From positions 1-45,456 of the forward strand of contig BLMC01000019.1 of NCBI GenBank assembly GCA_011959805.1: a stretch of DNA of 45,456 nt, written 5' to 3'. A program made the position numbers and the translations under genes. A model generated the notes under the pieces. That model was not told the origin of the DNA, searched no databases, and saw only the letters and a program-made list of their open reading frames with translations. This DNA comes from Lachnospiraceae bacterium (GTDB lineage Bacteria; Bacillota; Clostridia; Lachnospirales; Lachnospiraceae). Of the stretch, positions 1 to 8,679 are shown piece after piece. How positions within the stretch are numbered: position 1 is the stretch's first letter; each line of letters starts with the position of its first letter.

Positions 1-48
1 TTCTCTGCTTTTTATTTTGTGACCAGAGCGATATGTAGTATGTGGTGA
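1..48 (+). CDS. possible 3' end of an upstream gene (partial)
   Basis: From the first base, frame 1 is open for 15 codons and ends in TGA at 46-48. The predicted tail is hydrophobic and ends in Cys-Ser-Met-Trp. It sits just upstream of a glycosyltransferase run, so it could be the C-terminus of another membrane protein of the same polysaccharide cluster. The fragment is too short to identify. The stretch 49-166 shows an AAGGAG-like sequence near 51-56 but no convincing reading frame before the gene at 167. Confidence 0.25.
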   Translation, partial: FSAFYFVTRAICSMW

Positions 49-166
49 ATAAGGAGTAAATATAAAGTTTAGGGTAGTAACTATATTTTTCACATATGTA
101 AAATATTTGCATAGGATAAGAATACATGCTATGATTAGAAGTAAAGTGCAGTCAAGGAGTGGAAAG

Positions 167-1297
167 ATGAAAAAAGTTGTGTTGATTGGTCCAGTTTATC
201 CATATAAAGGCGGTATCGCTCATTATACAAGTTTGCTATATCAGGCGCTTTTACGTAAATATGAGGTCGAACTAATATCTTTTCAAATGCAATATCCGAA
301 ATTCTTATTTCGGAAAGAACAAAAAGATTATCGCAATGATATGTTTCGCGTTTCAGAGGCGCAGTTTCTAATTAATACGGCAAATCCAATCAATATTATT
401 CTTACAGCGCAGAAAATTAAAAAGAAGAAACCAGATTTAGTAATTTTACAGTGGTGGCATCCATATTTTGCACCTTGTTATTGGATTTTGGAAACTATGC
501 TTGGGAAAAAAATACAAAAAATGTTTGTTTGTCATAATGTATTTCCGCATGAGCGCTTTCCAATGGACAAGCTATTAACTAAAATGGTTCTAAAAAAGGC
601 AAATTACTTTATAGTGCATTCTCACAGTGATGGGATAGACCTGATTACGATTAAGCCAGATGCACAATTTCGGCAAAATCCACATCCAACATATCATGCA
701 TTTCGGCTACGTGGAATTACAAAAATACAGGCGCGGCAAGAGTTGGCAAAAGACCCAGAAGAGAAGTTGCTGCTATTTTTTGGATTTGTACGAGATTACA
801 AGGGATTGCGGTATTTGATTCAGGCATTACCACAAATAAAAAAAGAGTTGGATACAGTTAAACTTATGATTGTTGGCGCGTTTGGCAATGATAAGGAGGA
901 ATATCTTCAACTGATAAAAAGTTGTGATGTTGAGGATTGTGTAGAGGTAACGGACGGATATACGCCAGATAATGAGGTAGAGAAGTATTTTGCTGCCTGC
1001 GATTTGGTAGTATTGCCTTATGAGTCTGCAACACAAAGTGGAATTGTACAGATTGCATATGGTTTTGAAAAGCCAGTTATTGTAACCAATGTGGGCGGTT
1101 TGCCAGATGTTGTGATAGACAAAAAAACAGGATACGTTGTGGCGCCTAGAAATCCGCAGCAGCTTGCACAGGCGGTTATTGCATTTTATAAAGAAGATAT
1201 GGCGGAAAAGTTTGTGGAGAATGTGCGAAAAGAGGCATATCGCTTTTCTTGGGATAGAATGACAGAAAAGGTGGAGGAGTTGCTACAAAATGAATGA
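167..1297 (+). CDS. glycosyltransferase family 4 (GT-B fold)
   Basis: Predicted cytoplasmic, membrane-associated enzyme of 376 residues that transfers a sugar from a nucleotide-sugar donor onto a surface polysaccharide intermediate. The N-terminus has the GT4 pattern MKKVVLIGPVYPYKGGIAHY (acceptor-side Rossmann domain). The C-terminal half carries a donor-side FFGFVRDYKGL segment and the loop LPYESATQSGIVQIAYGFEK followed by VGGLPDVV, the region corresponding to the EX7E nucleotide-sugar site. The start at 167 is chosen because AAGGAG lies at 154-159 and family homology begins there; an upstream in-frame start at 107 has no ribosome site. The gene overlaps the next by 8 bases, indicating one operon. 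The exact sugar cannot be told from sequence. Confidence 0.9.
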   Translation: MKKVVLIGPVYPYKGGIAHYTSLLYQALLRKYEVELISFQMQYPKFLFRKEQKDYRNDMFRVSEAQFLINTANPINIILTAQKIKKKKPDLVILQWWHPYFAPCYWILETMLGKKIQKMFVCHNVFPHERFPMDKLLTKMVLKKANYFIVHSHSDGIDLITIKPDAQFRQNPHPTYHAFRLRGITKIQARQELAKDPEEKLLLFFGFVRDYKGLRYLIQALPQIKKELDTVKLMIVGAFGNDKEEYLQLIKSCDVEDCVEVTDGYTPDNEVEKYFAACDLVVLPYESATQSGIVQIAYGFEKPVIVTNVGGLPDVVIDKKTGYVVAPRNPQQLAQAVIAFYKEDMAEKFVENVRKEAYRFSWDRMTEKVEELLQNE

Positions 1298-2267
1298 GCC
1301 ATTGATTAGTGTAATCGTGCCCGTTTATAATGTGGAGCATTATATAAAACGATGTGTTGACAGTATTCTTGCACAAACCTACACGAATTTAGAAATTATT
1401 TTGGTGGATGATGGGTCGACAGATGATTCAGGGAAGATTTGTGATGAGTATGCTATGACTGATTTGCGTGTCAAAGTTATTCATATAGATAATAATGGAC
1501 AAGCCGAAGCTAGAAATTTAGGGATGAACAAGGCAAAAGGTTATTATTTTGCTTTTGTTGATAGCGATGACTATATTGCGATAGATTATATTTCGTATTT
1601 ATACGAAATAATGCAAATACATCAGGCACAAATATCAATTTGTGGCTATTGCAAAATAGGGGAAAATAATTCAGATAAAAAAGACAGGAAGATTATTTTG
1701 GATAGAGAAATCAAAGTATATGATTCTAAAGAAGGTATTCTTCAACTACTGTATCAAAGAGGAATACTGACTGTTGTATGGGGGCGATTATTTAAGGCTG
1801 AACTATTTAGAGAGATTAACTTTCCAAAAGGAAAACTGCATGAGGATGTTGCTGTCTTATATAAACTATTTGATATTGCCAATAAAATAGCTTGTGGAGA
1901 CCAAAAGAAATATTTTTATTTTCAACGTGTAGGAAGCACTATGAATAAAAGATTTTACAAGCAACGTATGGATTATCTTGAATTTACAAAAGAATGTATT
2001 CAGTATATGAATAGAAATCATCCTCGGCTAACAAAGGCGGCGATTTCCAGACATTTTAGTGCTTGCTTTGACTTGTTGTCTTGTATTGGAAATGACAAAA
2101 AAATATTTGCTGAGGAATATCTACAGATTGTTCAGGAAATTAGGAAGTATCGGAAAACAGTGTTATTAGATTCAAATGCACGGTTAAAAAATAGATTAGC
2201 GGCAGCAGGTTCGTATGTTTCTATTATGGCAATTCAGAAGTTAAGTTGTTTGCTAAAAAGACCGTAA
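1290..2267 (+). CDS. glycosyltransferase family 2 (GT-A fold)
   Basis: 325-residue inverting GT2 enzyme. Residues about 5-110 form the GT-A domain: ISVIVPVYNVEHYIKRCVDS, then LVDDGSTDDS (first aspartates of the nucleotide site) and the DXD-like FVDSDDY near residue 91, which binds the metal and sugar diphosphate. The C-terminal third is helical and not catalytic in the family. The ATG at 1290 lies inside the end of the preceding gene, with GGAGGAG about 10 bases upstream, so translation is probably coupled. It likely adds one residue of the surface polysaccharide built by this cluster; donor and acceptor are unknown. Confidence 0.92.
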   Translation: MNEPLISVIVPVYNVEHYIKRCVDSILAQTYTNLEIILVDDGSTDDSGKICDEYAMTDLRVKVIHIDNNGQAEARNLGMNKAKGYYFAFVDSDDYIAIDYISYLYEIMQIHQAQISICGYCKIGENNSDKKDRKIILDREIKVYDSKEGILQLLYQRGILTVVWGRLFKAELFREINFPKGKLHEDVAVLYKLFDIANKIACGDQKKYFYFQRVGSTMNKRFYKQRMDYLEFTKECIQYMNRNHPRLTKAAISRHFSACFDLLSCIGNDKKIFAEEYLQIVQEIRKYRKTVLLDSNARLKNRLAAAGSYVSIMAIQKLSCLLKRP

Positions 2268-2317
2268 GAAATGATTGGCTTTATGTCAGCAGAGTTGACG
2301 TGCACGCCGCAGCGAGA

Positions 2318-3472
2318 ATGGATTATGGGAGTAAAATAATAGAAAAGATGATAAAACAAGCGGAAAAAATAAGTATTATAATTCCTGTATACAATGGCGC
2401 GACCTACATTATAGAAACATTGAATAGTATATTGCAATCGACGTATCAAAATCTGGAAATAATCATTATCAATGATGGTTCTACCGACAATAGCAGAGAA
2501 ATCTGTGAGCATATGCAACAGAAGGATTCTCGTATTGTAATCTATGACCAGAAAAATTGTGGTGTTGTTTCTGCCCGAAATAATGGAGTATCAAAAGCAA
2601 CGGGAGACTATCTTTGCTTTTGTGATCAGGATGACATTGTTGACCCTATATGCTATGCAAAACAAATTGAACGAATGGAACAGGACAAAAGTGATCTGTG
2701 CATGTGCAGTGTTGGGCGAAGTATCGACGGGAGATATTCTGCCTTTGAAGTATCGGAGGATGCATGTTACGAGGGTAAGGATATTTTGGAACAACTTTTA
2801 TATCCACTTCTTTTTAATGGTTTTGCACCGCCAATTCAAATGGGGGAAAAGAATCGTTATCCACATATCTGGTCCTGTATGTTTCGGGCAAACTTTTGGA
2901 AAACACATCAGATACAATTTAGAAAATATGTTCATTTTGAGGACGATCTATTAGTTAAGACACAAGCGTTAGCGAGCGCTGTGCGCGTCAGTACAATTGC
3001 GCATATAGGATATTATTGGCGGGTGAATCTAAAATCAGTGACTTATGCGCATTTATATATTGAAAATATTGCAGAGAAGCAACAAAAATGTTATGAGGAT
3101 TTGTATCAGAGTGTAGTTGATAGAATAGGTGATGAAAAGATATTACAAATGTTCCAATGTGCAACATACTGTAAACAATATTTGGAAGCAATTCATAATT
3201 TAGCAAGCCCAGATAGAAAGAAAACATGGAGCAATATACATGCATATTATAACAATAATATTTATGACCGCAATTTTGAAAAATGTGTTGCTGCTGCTAA
3301 GTATGTGAAAAAGGGAAAGATAAAACCACAGATAATTTTGCACCTTTTGGCAAGAAAACATACGATATTAAGTTATTATGCAGAGAAGGTGCTTGACTGG
3401 GTATTATTGATTACGTTGCATTCACAGACACTTACCAAAATTGAAAGAAAGTTAAAAGGGATAAGAGGATAA
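2318..3472 (+). CDS. glycosyltransferase family 2
   Basis: Second GT2 enzyme, about 384 residues. It shows ISIIIPVYNGATYI, INDGSTDNS and a DXD-type motif FCDQDDIVDP, the same GT-A core as its upstream neighbour but with a different C-terminal half. The start is uncertain: the frame is open from a TTG at 2246 inside the previous gene, ATG codons lie at 2318 and 2348, and none has a clear ribosome site (a GGGAG is 15 bases before 2348). Family alignment would fit 2348 as well as 2318. It ends 2 bases before the next ATG, so it belongs to the same operon. Specific substrate unknown. Confidence 0.87.
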   Translation: MDYGSKIIEKMIKQAEKISIIIPVYNGATYIIETLNSILQSTYQNLEIIIINDGSTDNSREICEHMQQKDSRIVIYDQKNCGVVSARNNGVSKATGDYLCFCDQDDIVDPICYAKQIERMEQDKSDLCMCSVGRSIDGRYSAFEVSEDACYEGKDILEQLLYPLLFNGFAPPIQMGEKNRYPHIWSCMFRANFWKTHQIQFRKYVHFEDDLLVKTQALASAVRVSTIAHIGYYWRVNLKSVTYAHLYIENIAEKQQKCYEDLYQSVVDRIGDEKILQMFQCATYCKQYLEAIHNLASPDRKKTWSNIHAYYNNNIYDRNFEKCVAAAKYVKKGKIKPQIILHLLARKHTILSYYAEKVLDWVLLITLHSQTLTKIERKLKGIRG

Positions 3473-3474
3473 GA

Positions 3475-5292
3475 ATGAAACAAGCAAAGGTTATAGGTAA
3501 GAGAATTGAAAATCATAATTGGTTTTTCATAGTAATTTTATTGTTCATAGGAAGTACAATTATGCGAGGCATTTTGAGTGACTTTCCGAAAGCTTTGCGA
3601 ATATACCCTGATGAATTAAGATATGTAAGTATTGCAAACAGTCTTATGCATGGACAAGGATTGCAGATACATAATATGAATAGTGATTTTCAGAAGATAC
3701 TCTATAGTATTTGCATTATGCCTGCTTTTTTGGCGAAATCATCTGCAATGCAGATTCGGATAATAGGATATATTAATAGTATTATTGTATCAAGTTCAGT
3801 GTTTCCAGTATATTTACTTTGTCGGAAAATGCAATTAAAAGATAAGGAAGTTGGGATAATTTTGGCTTTTTGGATAACACTTCCTACGCTATTGGTCAGT
3901 ATGTACTTTATGAGTGAGGTGATTTATTTACCTCTTTCATTATGGGTAATTTATTGTGCGTGGAGTGCTTTTGATTCAGATCGGTTAAAAGAGAAACTAT
4001 GTGCCAATTTTATTTTAGGAATTTTGTGTTATCTTGCATATCTATGTAAAGAAATCGCACTTTATTTTGTTCTTGCATATCTTTTTGTTTGTATTTGTCG
4101 GATTTTTATACAGCAGATAGACTGGAAGAATGAAATCATATGTTTGGTTATATTTGGAGGGATATTTATACTTTGTTTTTTGGGTATGAAAGAAACACTT
4201 TTTTATGGTATGGGAAATTCTTATAGTAGTTATAATCTTTCGAATATTAAGGGATTGGATCTTTTAAGCTCTTCAAGTAAGGTTAAGTATTTGTTGTATA
4301 GTTTTCTCTATGATACTTTATTTGCAATACTTGGATTGGGTATATTTCCTGTGTTGTTTCCTCTTTTCTCGCTTAATAAAGATAAAAAAGAATCATGGTT
4401 TTACATTTTCCTTTTAATAGCATTTTTGATTGGATGTGCGACAATAGCATTTACAATTACACTTCCTGAAGAATTTGGAAAAAGGTCACCAAGACAACAC
4501 TTAAGATATTTGGAACCTTTTGCAATTCCTTTTTATATATTATTGTTGAATTATATAAAGCAACAAAATATATCTGCAAAGCAGTTAAAAATATTCATTA
4601 TAGAAATGGCATTATTTGCGATTCTTTTTATTGTTTTGGGAGCAGGGGGTGGAAGTAATATTATAGATAATAGTATGCTGATTTATTATGAATTTTTTGC
4701 GCGATTTATTTGTAAATCAGATACAGGGTTATTAATGATTCGGATTTTGATGTCACTTTTATTTTGTGTAGCAGTATTTTTTATTTCTAAAAATAAGAAT
4801 AAGTTTGTCATAATGTTTGGTATTGTATTTATTATTATAAATATTATAAATAGCTTGGGTGGATATTTTGCATGTCTTTATAGATACACTATAGAAGAGG
4901 AGCAGCGAGTACAGGCATCGGAGGCAAATGATTATTTGTGGACGATTTCTGGAAATATACTGCTTATTACAGATAAGGGATGGGAGTCAGAGGATAGTAG
5001 ACTATTTGATACTTATATCAATAGGGATTTTTACGTTGCGGAGATTGATATGATCACAGCAGATGGGATTTTAGAGGATTTTGTGCTGGATTTACAGACA
5101 GAATCTATAAAGTGCAATTTTCCATATGAGTATTATAGTGATTTAACAGAAATTGATTATTTGATTGTGAAGGAAGATTACAATATTAGTTTTCGAGAGG
5201 ATTCTGTAGAGGAGATAACAGATTTTTCGATAGAAGGATATAAAATGTATCGGAATAAAGAACCAAGATTTATACGATTTGCTAATTTTTAG
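3475..5292 (+). CDS. multi-pass membrane glycosyltransferase, GT-C/PMT-like
   Basis: 605-residue integral membrane protein with about a dozen hydrophobic segments spread from residue 15 to 470 and a soluble C-terminal portion of about 130 residues. An acidic motif, YPDELRY, follows the first transmembrane helix at about residues 43-49. This is the position of the catalytic aspartate/glutamate in GT-C enzymes that use polyprenyl-phosphate sugars (GT39/ArnT/PMT type). The ATG at 3475 follows a purine-rich AAGAGGATAAG ribosome site. It sits between cytoplasmic GT2 enzymes and a GtrII-like protein, so it probably acts on the outer face of the membrane, decorating the polysaccharide or a protein. 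The family call rests on topology and the acidic loop, not a complete motif set. Confidence 0.72.
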   Translation: MKQAKVIGKRIENHNWFFIVILLFIGSTIMRGILSDFPKALRIYPDELRYVSIANSLMHGQGLQIHNMNSDFQKILYSICIMPAFLAKSSAMQIRIIGYINSIIVSSSVFPVYLLCRKMQLKDKEVGIILAFWITLPTLLVSMYFMSEVIYLPLSLWVIYCAWSAFDSDRLKEKLCANFILGILCYLAYLCKEIALYFVLAYLFVCICRIFIQQIDWKNEIICLVIFGGIFILCFLGMKETLFYGMGNSYSSYNLSNIKGLDLLSSSSKVKYLLYSFLYDTLFAILGLGIFPVLFPLFSLNKDKKESWFYIFLLIAFLIGCATIAFTITLPEEFGKRSPRQHLRYLEPFAIPFYILLLNYIKQQNISAKQLKIFIIEMALFAILFIVLGAGGGSNIIDNSMLIYYEFFARFICKSDTGLLMIRILMSLLFCVAVFFISKNKNKFVIMFGIVFIIINIINSLGGYFACLYRYTIEEEQRVQASEANDYLWTISGNILLITDKGWESEDSRLFDTYINRDFYVAEIDMITADGILEDFVLDLQTESIKCNFPYEYYSDLTEIDYLIVKEDYNISFREDSVEEITDFSIEGYKMYRNKEPRFIRFANF

Positions 5293-5327
5293 AAAAGTTG
5301 GTTTCATAGGGAGTGTGATTAGAAATT

Positions 5328-6920
5328 GTGAGAAAATTTTGTATATGGTGGAGAAAATTATTTGAGAAGAATAAGGACACTATTGAGCCGAATGATCTAA
5401 TAGTATGGATTAGCTTCTTCATATTGGGATGTTGTGTTTATTTTATGAAGATATCAAATGATTTATCTAATCCAGATTCCATTTGGAATGGAGTTTATTT
5501 TAAGAAAACTTCTGGATGGGAAATTTCTTTGGGAAGATATATGATTGCTATTTTACAGTTTGTACGTAATTATATTGTAAACTCTTGTTTCATTGTTTTT
5601 GCAAGTTTGATTTTACTATCTATGTCAATTATTTTTATCTTAAAGATATTTGATATAAAAACATTTGGATGGAAGTTGGTCATTGGTGCTTTAATTATTA
5701 TTTCTCCTACAGTGGGTAGCACATTAACTTATTATTATTGCTCCGATTTATATATGTTAGGTTATTTTTTAGCCGTTTTATCTGTGTGGTTTATGGTTGG
5801 AAAAGGAGGACGAACAGGAATTATTTTTTCTGGTATTGCTTTGATGCTATCAGCAGCACTTTACCAGGCATATATTAGTTTCGCCATTTTATTATGTCTG
5901 ATGTATATAATGAAATTATTGATAGACAATAAGGTTGCCAAAGAACAGATTTATAAATCCGTTGGAACTTGTATTTTGGGAGGCATCTTAGGAATAGCAT
6001 TGTATCTTTCGAGCAATAAGATTGTGCAAATAATTACTGGAATTAAAGCAACTGAAGACAGAGGTTTTTCTCGAATGGGAATGATTGATACAAATCAAAT
6101 TATCAATCAGATAAAAAATTGTTATATTACGTTTTTTGAATATTATTTTTCTGATTCTATGATAAACAATAATTATTATGGTAGGAAGTATATTAATTTA
6201 TTGTTTTTTATTGCAATTGTTACTATAATAATCATAATTTTACGAAAACAAAAATTACTAATTTATAGAAAAATTTTTTTTGTTTTATTATTGTTGTTTA
6301 TTCCTTTGGGGTTTATGAGTATTTGTATTTTAGCACCAGAAGTAAGTGTATTAGATAATACAGGGGTATTAATGCTTCCAACTATGAATTATATATATGT
6401 ATTTGCAGTTATATTATTTGAAAGTATAGGTGAAAAAAATAGTTGGTTTACCACCGTTGGAATTACGCTTTTTGTACAATTAATATTAGTTTTTCTTATG
6501 TTGCTTTCATTGGAACTTGGAGGACAGGTTTATATAAAACATAATATGTTAAAAACATACAATGTAGCAATGCAGATACATAATAGGATAGAACAATATG
6601 GAGTAAGGAATAAAATATGTGTTATAGGAAATATGGAGGAGGGGAACTATCCAGAACTTTATCCAGACTTAAAAAATAGTCAGCATTGGGTGGCGGCTGG
6701 AAATAAAACAATTTGGCCAACTTTTGAAGGTACTCAGAATTGCTGGATATGTTTTATAAAACAATATCTAGGCAAGGCGTATACCGTATGTTCTCTGGAA
6801 GAATATTATGAAATTATAAATACACCAAAATATTCACAAATGGGTATTTTTCCTGATAAGAATGGAGTTTCTGTGATAAATGATATCGTTGTAATTAAAC
6901 TTAGTGATACGACATGGTAA
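5328..6920 (+). CDS. GtrII-like membrane glucosyltransferase
   Basis: 530-residue membrane protein with about 10-12 hydrophobic helices and a hydrophilic C-terminal tail of about 130 residues. An extracytoplasmic loop after the first helix carries NPDSIWNGVYFKKTSGWEIS followed by LGRYMI, resembling the acidic loop and GR motif of the GtrII family, which moves glucose from undecaprenyl-phosphate-glucose onto a surface glycan. The start is GTG at 5328, with AGGGAG about 13 bases upstream. It is the last gene of the glycosyltransferase operon. A GtrA flippase and GtrB-type lipid-glucose synthase are not visible in the window, so the donor pathway must lie elsewhere. Confidence 0.65.
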   Translation: MRKFCIWWRKLFEKNKDTIEPNDLIVWISFFILGCCVYFMKISNDLSNPDSIWNGVYFKKTSGWEISLGRYMIAILQFVRNYIVNSCFIVFASLILLSMSIIFILKIFDIKTFGWKLVIGALIIISPTVGSTLTYYYCSDLYMLGYFLAVLSVWFMVGKGGRTGIIFSGIALMLSAALYQAYISFAILLCLMYIMKLLIDNKVAKEQIYKSVGTCILGGILGIALYLSSNKIVQIITGIKATEDRGFSRMGMIDTNQIINQIKNCYITFFEYYFSDSMINNNYYGRKYINLLFFIAIVTIIIIILRKQKLLIYRKIFFVLLLLFIPLGFMSICILAPEVSVLDNTGVLMLPTMNYIYVFAVILFESIGEKNSWFTTVGITLFVQLILVFLMLLSLELGGQVYIKHNMLKTYNVAMQIHNRIEQYGVRNKICVIGNMEEGNYPELYPDLKNSQHWVAAGNKTIWPTFEGTQNCWICFIKQYLGKAYTVCSLEEYYEIINTPKYSQMGIFPDKNGVSVINDIVVIKLSDTTW

Positions 6921-6990
6921 ATGTTGAATGGGTGAGCAACAATAAACACAAAAACAGGGCAATTTTGATTAAGACTGCCATTAGAAAATA

Positions 6991-6999
6991 TGTTATACT
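6991..6999 (+). promoter_or_regulatory. extended -10 promoter for the araC-like/clpP pair
   Basis: TGTTATACT forms an extended -10 element (TG at 6991-6992, TATACT at 6994-6999) without a good -35. It lies 35 bases before the start at 7034, giving a short leader that contains GGAGG at 7021-7025. Confidence 0.45.
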
Positions 7000-7033
7000 C
7001 ATACTATCAAATCTAATAAAGGAGGATGTAAGT

Positions 7034-7447
7034 ATGGGTGATGCGAACATAATCCAAAAAGTATTGACTTATATAGAGGACCATATAGAGGAAGAGCTTT
7101 CTTTGGATAAGATAGCGTCGGAGTTGAACTATTCAAAATTTTATATGGCACGAAATTTTGCAGAGAGAACAGGTTGTACAATATACAAATATATTCAGGG
7201 AAGAAGGTTGACATTAGCAGCGCAGAAACTTGTTGAAACCAATGAGCCTATTGTTGAAATTGCATATGAGGCACATTACAGCTCGCAACAAGCATTTACA
7301 CAAGCATTTCATAGGGTTTATCAATGTTCGCCACAAGTATATCGAAAAAATGGCATATTTTATCCAGCGCAAATGCAGATTGTATTGTGGACAACACAAA
7401 GGTTGTTTGCTAAAGATTATACAATAGGAGGTAAAATGGCAGCATGA
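7034..7447 (+). CDS. AraC-family HTH protein, DNA-binding domain only
   Basis: 137-residue transcription regulator made almost entirely of the AraC/XylS double helix-turn-helix domain (about residues 5-105). [20 protein letters not shown] is the first HTH, and [20 protein letters not shown] with CSPQVYRK is the second HTH and the family signature. A 30-residue tail follows. No effector or dimerisation domain is present, so it resembles SoxS/MarA-sized proteins, or a shortened AraC-GyrI-like fusion. The start at 7034 is fixed by GGAGG eight bases upstream. An in-frame start at 6914 overlaps the previous gene and lacks a ribosome site. Its stop overlaps the clpP start (ATGA), so the two are translated together. 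Targets unknown. Confidence 0.88.
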   Translation: MGDANIIQKVLTYIEDHIEEELSLDKIASELNYSKFYMARNFAERTGCTIYKYIQGRRLTLAAQKLVETNEPIVEIAYEAHYSSQQAFTQAFHRVYQCSPQVYRKNGIFYPAQMQIVLWTTQRLFAKDYTIGGKMAA

Positions 7448-8037
7448 ATACAATTCCCTATGTAATAGAACAGACAAGCAGAGGCGAACGCAGTTATGAT
7501 ATTTTCTCTAGGCTATTATCAGACCGAATTATTTTTCTAGGTGAAGAGGTGAGCAATACGTCGGCGAGTTTGATCGTGGCTCAGATGCTCCATTTGGAAG
7601 GGGAAGACCCAGATAAGGATATTCAGTTATATATTAACAGTCCCGGTGGCTCTGTCACAGCTGGTTTTGCAATTTATGACACAATGCAATATATTAAATG
7701 TGATGTATCGACAATTTGTATTGGACTTGCCGCAAGCTTTGGTGCATTTTTGCTTGCCGGTGGAACAAAAGGCAAGCGGTTTGCATTGTCAAATGCAGAG
7801 GTGATGATTCATCAACCGGCAATTTATGGAAATGGTGTGCAGGGACAAGCGACAGATATCAAGATTATGTCGGACCATATGCAACAAAGCAAGCAGCGGC
7901 TAAATCGTATTCTTGCAGCAAATACTGGCAAGACAATAGAGGAGATAGCACTTGCGACAGAGCGTGATAATTACTTGTCTGCTGAGGAAGCAATGCAATT
8001 TGGATTGGTCGACAAAGTAATTACACAGAGGATTTAA
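7444..8037 (+). CDS. clpP: ATP-dependent Clp protease proteolytic subunit
   Basis: 197-residue serine protease subunit that forms the 14-mer barrel fed by ClpX/ClpA/ClpC ATPases in the cytoplasm. All key parts are present: FLGEEV at the N-terminal handle, oxyanion GGSVTAG, nucleophile Ser98 in [14 protein letters not shown], His123 in MIHQP, and Asp175 in ATERDNY followed by the [13 protein letters not shown] ending. It has the usual ClpP length. It overlaps the AraC-type gene by four bases, and no tig, clpX or lon is nearby. It is therefore probably a second, regulator-linked ClpP rather than the housekeeping tig-clpP-clpX copy; that part is inference. Confidence 0.95.
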   Translation: MNTIPYVIEQTSRGERSYDIFSRLLSDRIIFLGEEVSNTSASLIVAQMLHLEGEDPDKDIQLYINSPGGSVTAGFAIYDTMQYIKCDVSTICIGLAASFGAFLLAGGTKGKRFALSNAEVMIHQPAIYGNGVQGQATDIKIMSDHMQQSKQRLNRILAANTGKTIEEIALATERDNYLSAEEAMQFGLVDKVITQRI

Positions 8038-8066
8038 AAATTAAATTGGATATGCGCCAAATATTT

Positions 8067-8095
8067 TTAGCAACATAGAACAGTTTTGTTATAAT
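8067..8095 (+). promoter_or_regulatory. promoter in the clpP-methyltransferase gap
   Basis: TTAGCA (8067-8072), a 17-base spacer and TATAAT (8090-8095), with TG at 8087-8088 making an extended -10. Transcription would start near 8102 and run through a non-coding stretch to the terminator at 8246-8273. Confidence 0.5.
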
Positions 8096-8101
8096 GACCT
8101 C

Positions 8102-8273
8102 TTTTTTGTTGGAAAAATAAGCATGATTTGTAGTATTATGTAAGAAAAGTATAAATCTATTCTATGTTTGTTTTATGTAGCTTATTGCAAAAAGTGTGTA
8201 AAAATAGAGTATGAGCGAGTAATTTTATATACACAAGTACCCGAGAAAATGTCACTTTTAGGTGGCATTTTTT
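8102..8273 (+). ncRNA. candidate small RNA, about 170 nt
   Basis: The stretch lies between a good promoter (TATAAT at 8090-8095) and an intrinsic terminator (8246-8273). It has no open frame with a ribosome site. I do not recognise it as a known RNA family. It could instead be the leader of the downstream small gene, but the terminator and the second promoter at 8451 argue for a separate short transcript. Confidence 0.35.
8246..8273 (+). terminator. intrinsic terminator
   Basis: A 10-bp stem AAAATGTCAC / GTGGCATTTT (one G-T pair) with loop TTTTAG, running into a T tract. It ends the candidate transcript from 8102 and possibly clpP readthrough. Confidence 0.7.
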
Positions 8274-8450
8274 ATGTGCACAGACGCAGAAAGGTAATAT
8301 GCAGCGAAAGCTGCCCGTGTCCGGCACACGAGTAGAGAAAGTAAACTTTTCGATTCGATTGTATACAGACATTTCAAAAAGCTATGTCAGTAACGTCGAT
8401 GAATGCAGGAAAGAGAATGCTTCTTAATTTAATACAGAATTTTGTTTTTG
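8274..8450. other. non-coding stretch with tandem hairpins
   Basis: Directly after the terminator come two adjacent short hairpins: GCAGC-GAAA-GCTGC (8301-8314, a GNRA tetraloop) and CGTGT/ACACG (8316-8330). I see no gene here. The beginning, CACAGAC at 8279-8285, resembles the repeats found after the terminators flanking the pullulanase gene. Confidence 0.5.
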
Positions 8451-8478
8451 TTGATAAACAGCATTTGTATGTTATAAT
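8451..8478 (+). promoter_or_regulatory. promoter for the small broken gene and methyltransferase
   Basis: TTGATA (8451-8456), a 16-base spacer and TATAAT (8473-8478), preceded by TG at 8470-8471 (extended -10). The ribosome site AGAAGGGA (8507-8514) and ATG at 8523 follow. Confidence 0.7.
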
Positions 8479-8522
8479 ATTATGCAGATTATAAAATAAT
8501 GAAAAAAGAAGGGATATTTACT

Positions 8523-8679
8523 ATGAAACCAGAATTATAATCTTGCAGATGAAATATTAAATTCTGTGCCCAAGCAAGGCTATTTGACAATCAGTAATGC
8601 TTTGCAATGGCGATTGCAATATGGGAGAGTAATATCGTTAGATAATCGTGTATCAGGGGTTACAAATTATGAGTGGTAA
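8523..8679 (+). pseudogene. small frameshifted gene upstream of the DNA methyltransferase
   Basis: An ATG at 8523 with promoter and ribosome site (AGAAGGGA, eight bases away) reads only Met-Lys-Pro-Glu-Leu before a stop at 8538-8540. Skipping one T at about 8535 opens a frame of about 47 further codons (YNLADEILNSVPKQG..., ending ...VTNYEW) with its stop at 8677-8679, overlapping the methyltransferase start at 8669. The shifted frame has no start of its own with a ribosome site. It looks like a roughly 51-residue gene broken by a single-base insertion, or a sequencing error. I do not recognise the product; its position suggests a small accessory of the methyltransferase. A leader-peptide role for the five-codon frame is the alternative. 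Confidence 0.5.

Noticed and set aside
2246-2317. N-terminal extension of the second GT2 gene from a TTG
   Set aside because: The extension lies largely in or beside the preceding gene, has no ribosome site and is unlike GT2 N-termini.
8246-8330. Possible CRISPR or tracr-like structure from clustered hairpins
   Set aside because: There are no regularly spaced repeats and no cas genes in the window.
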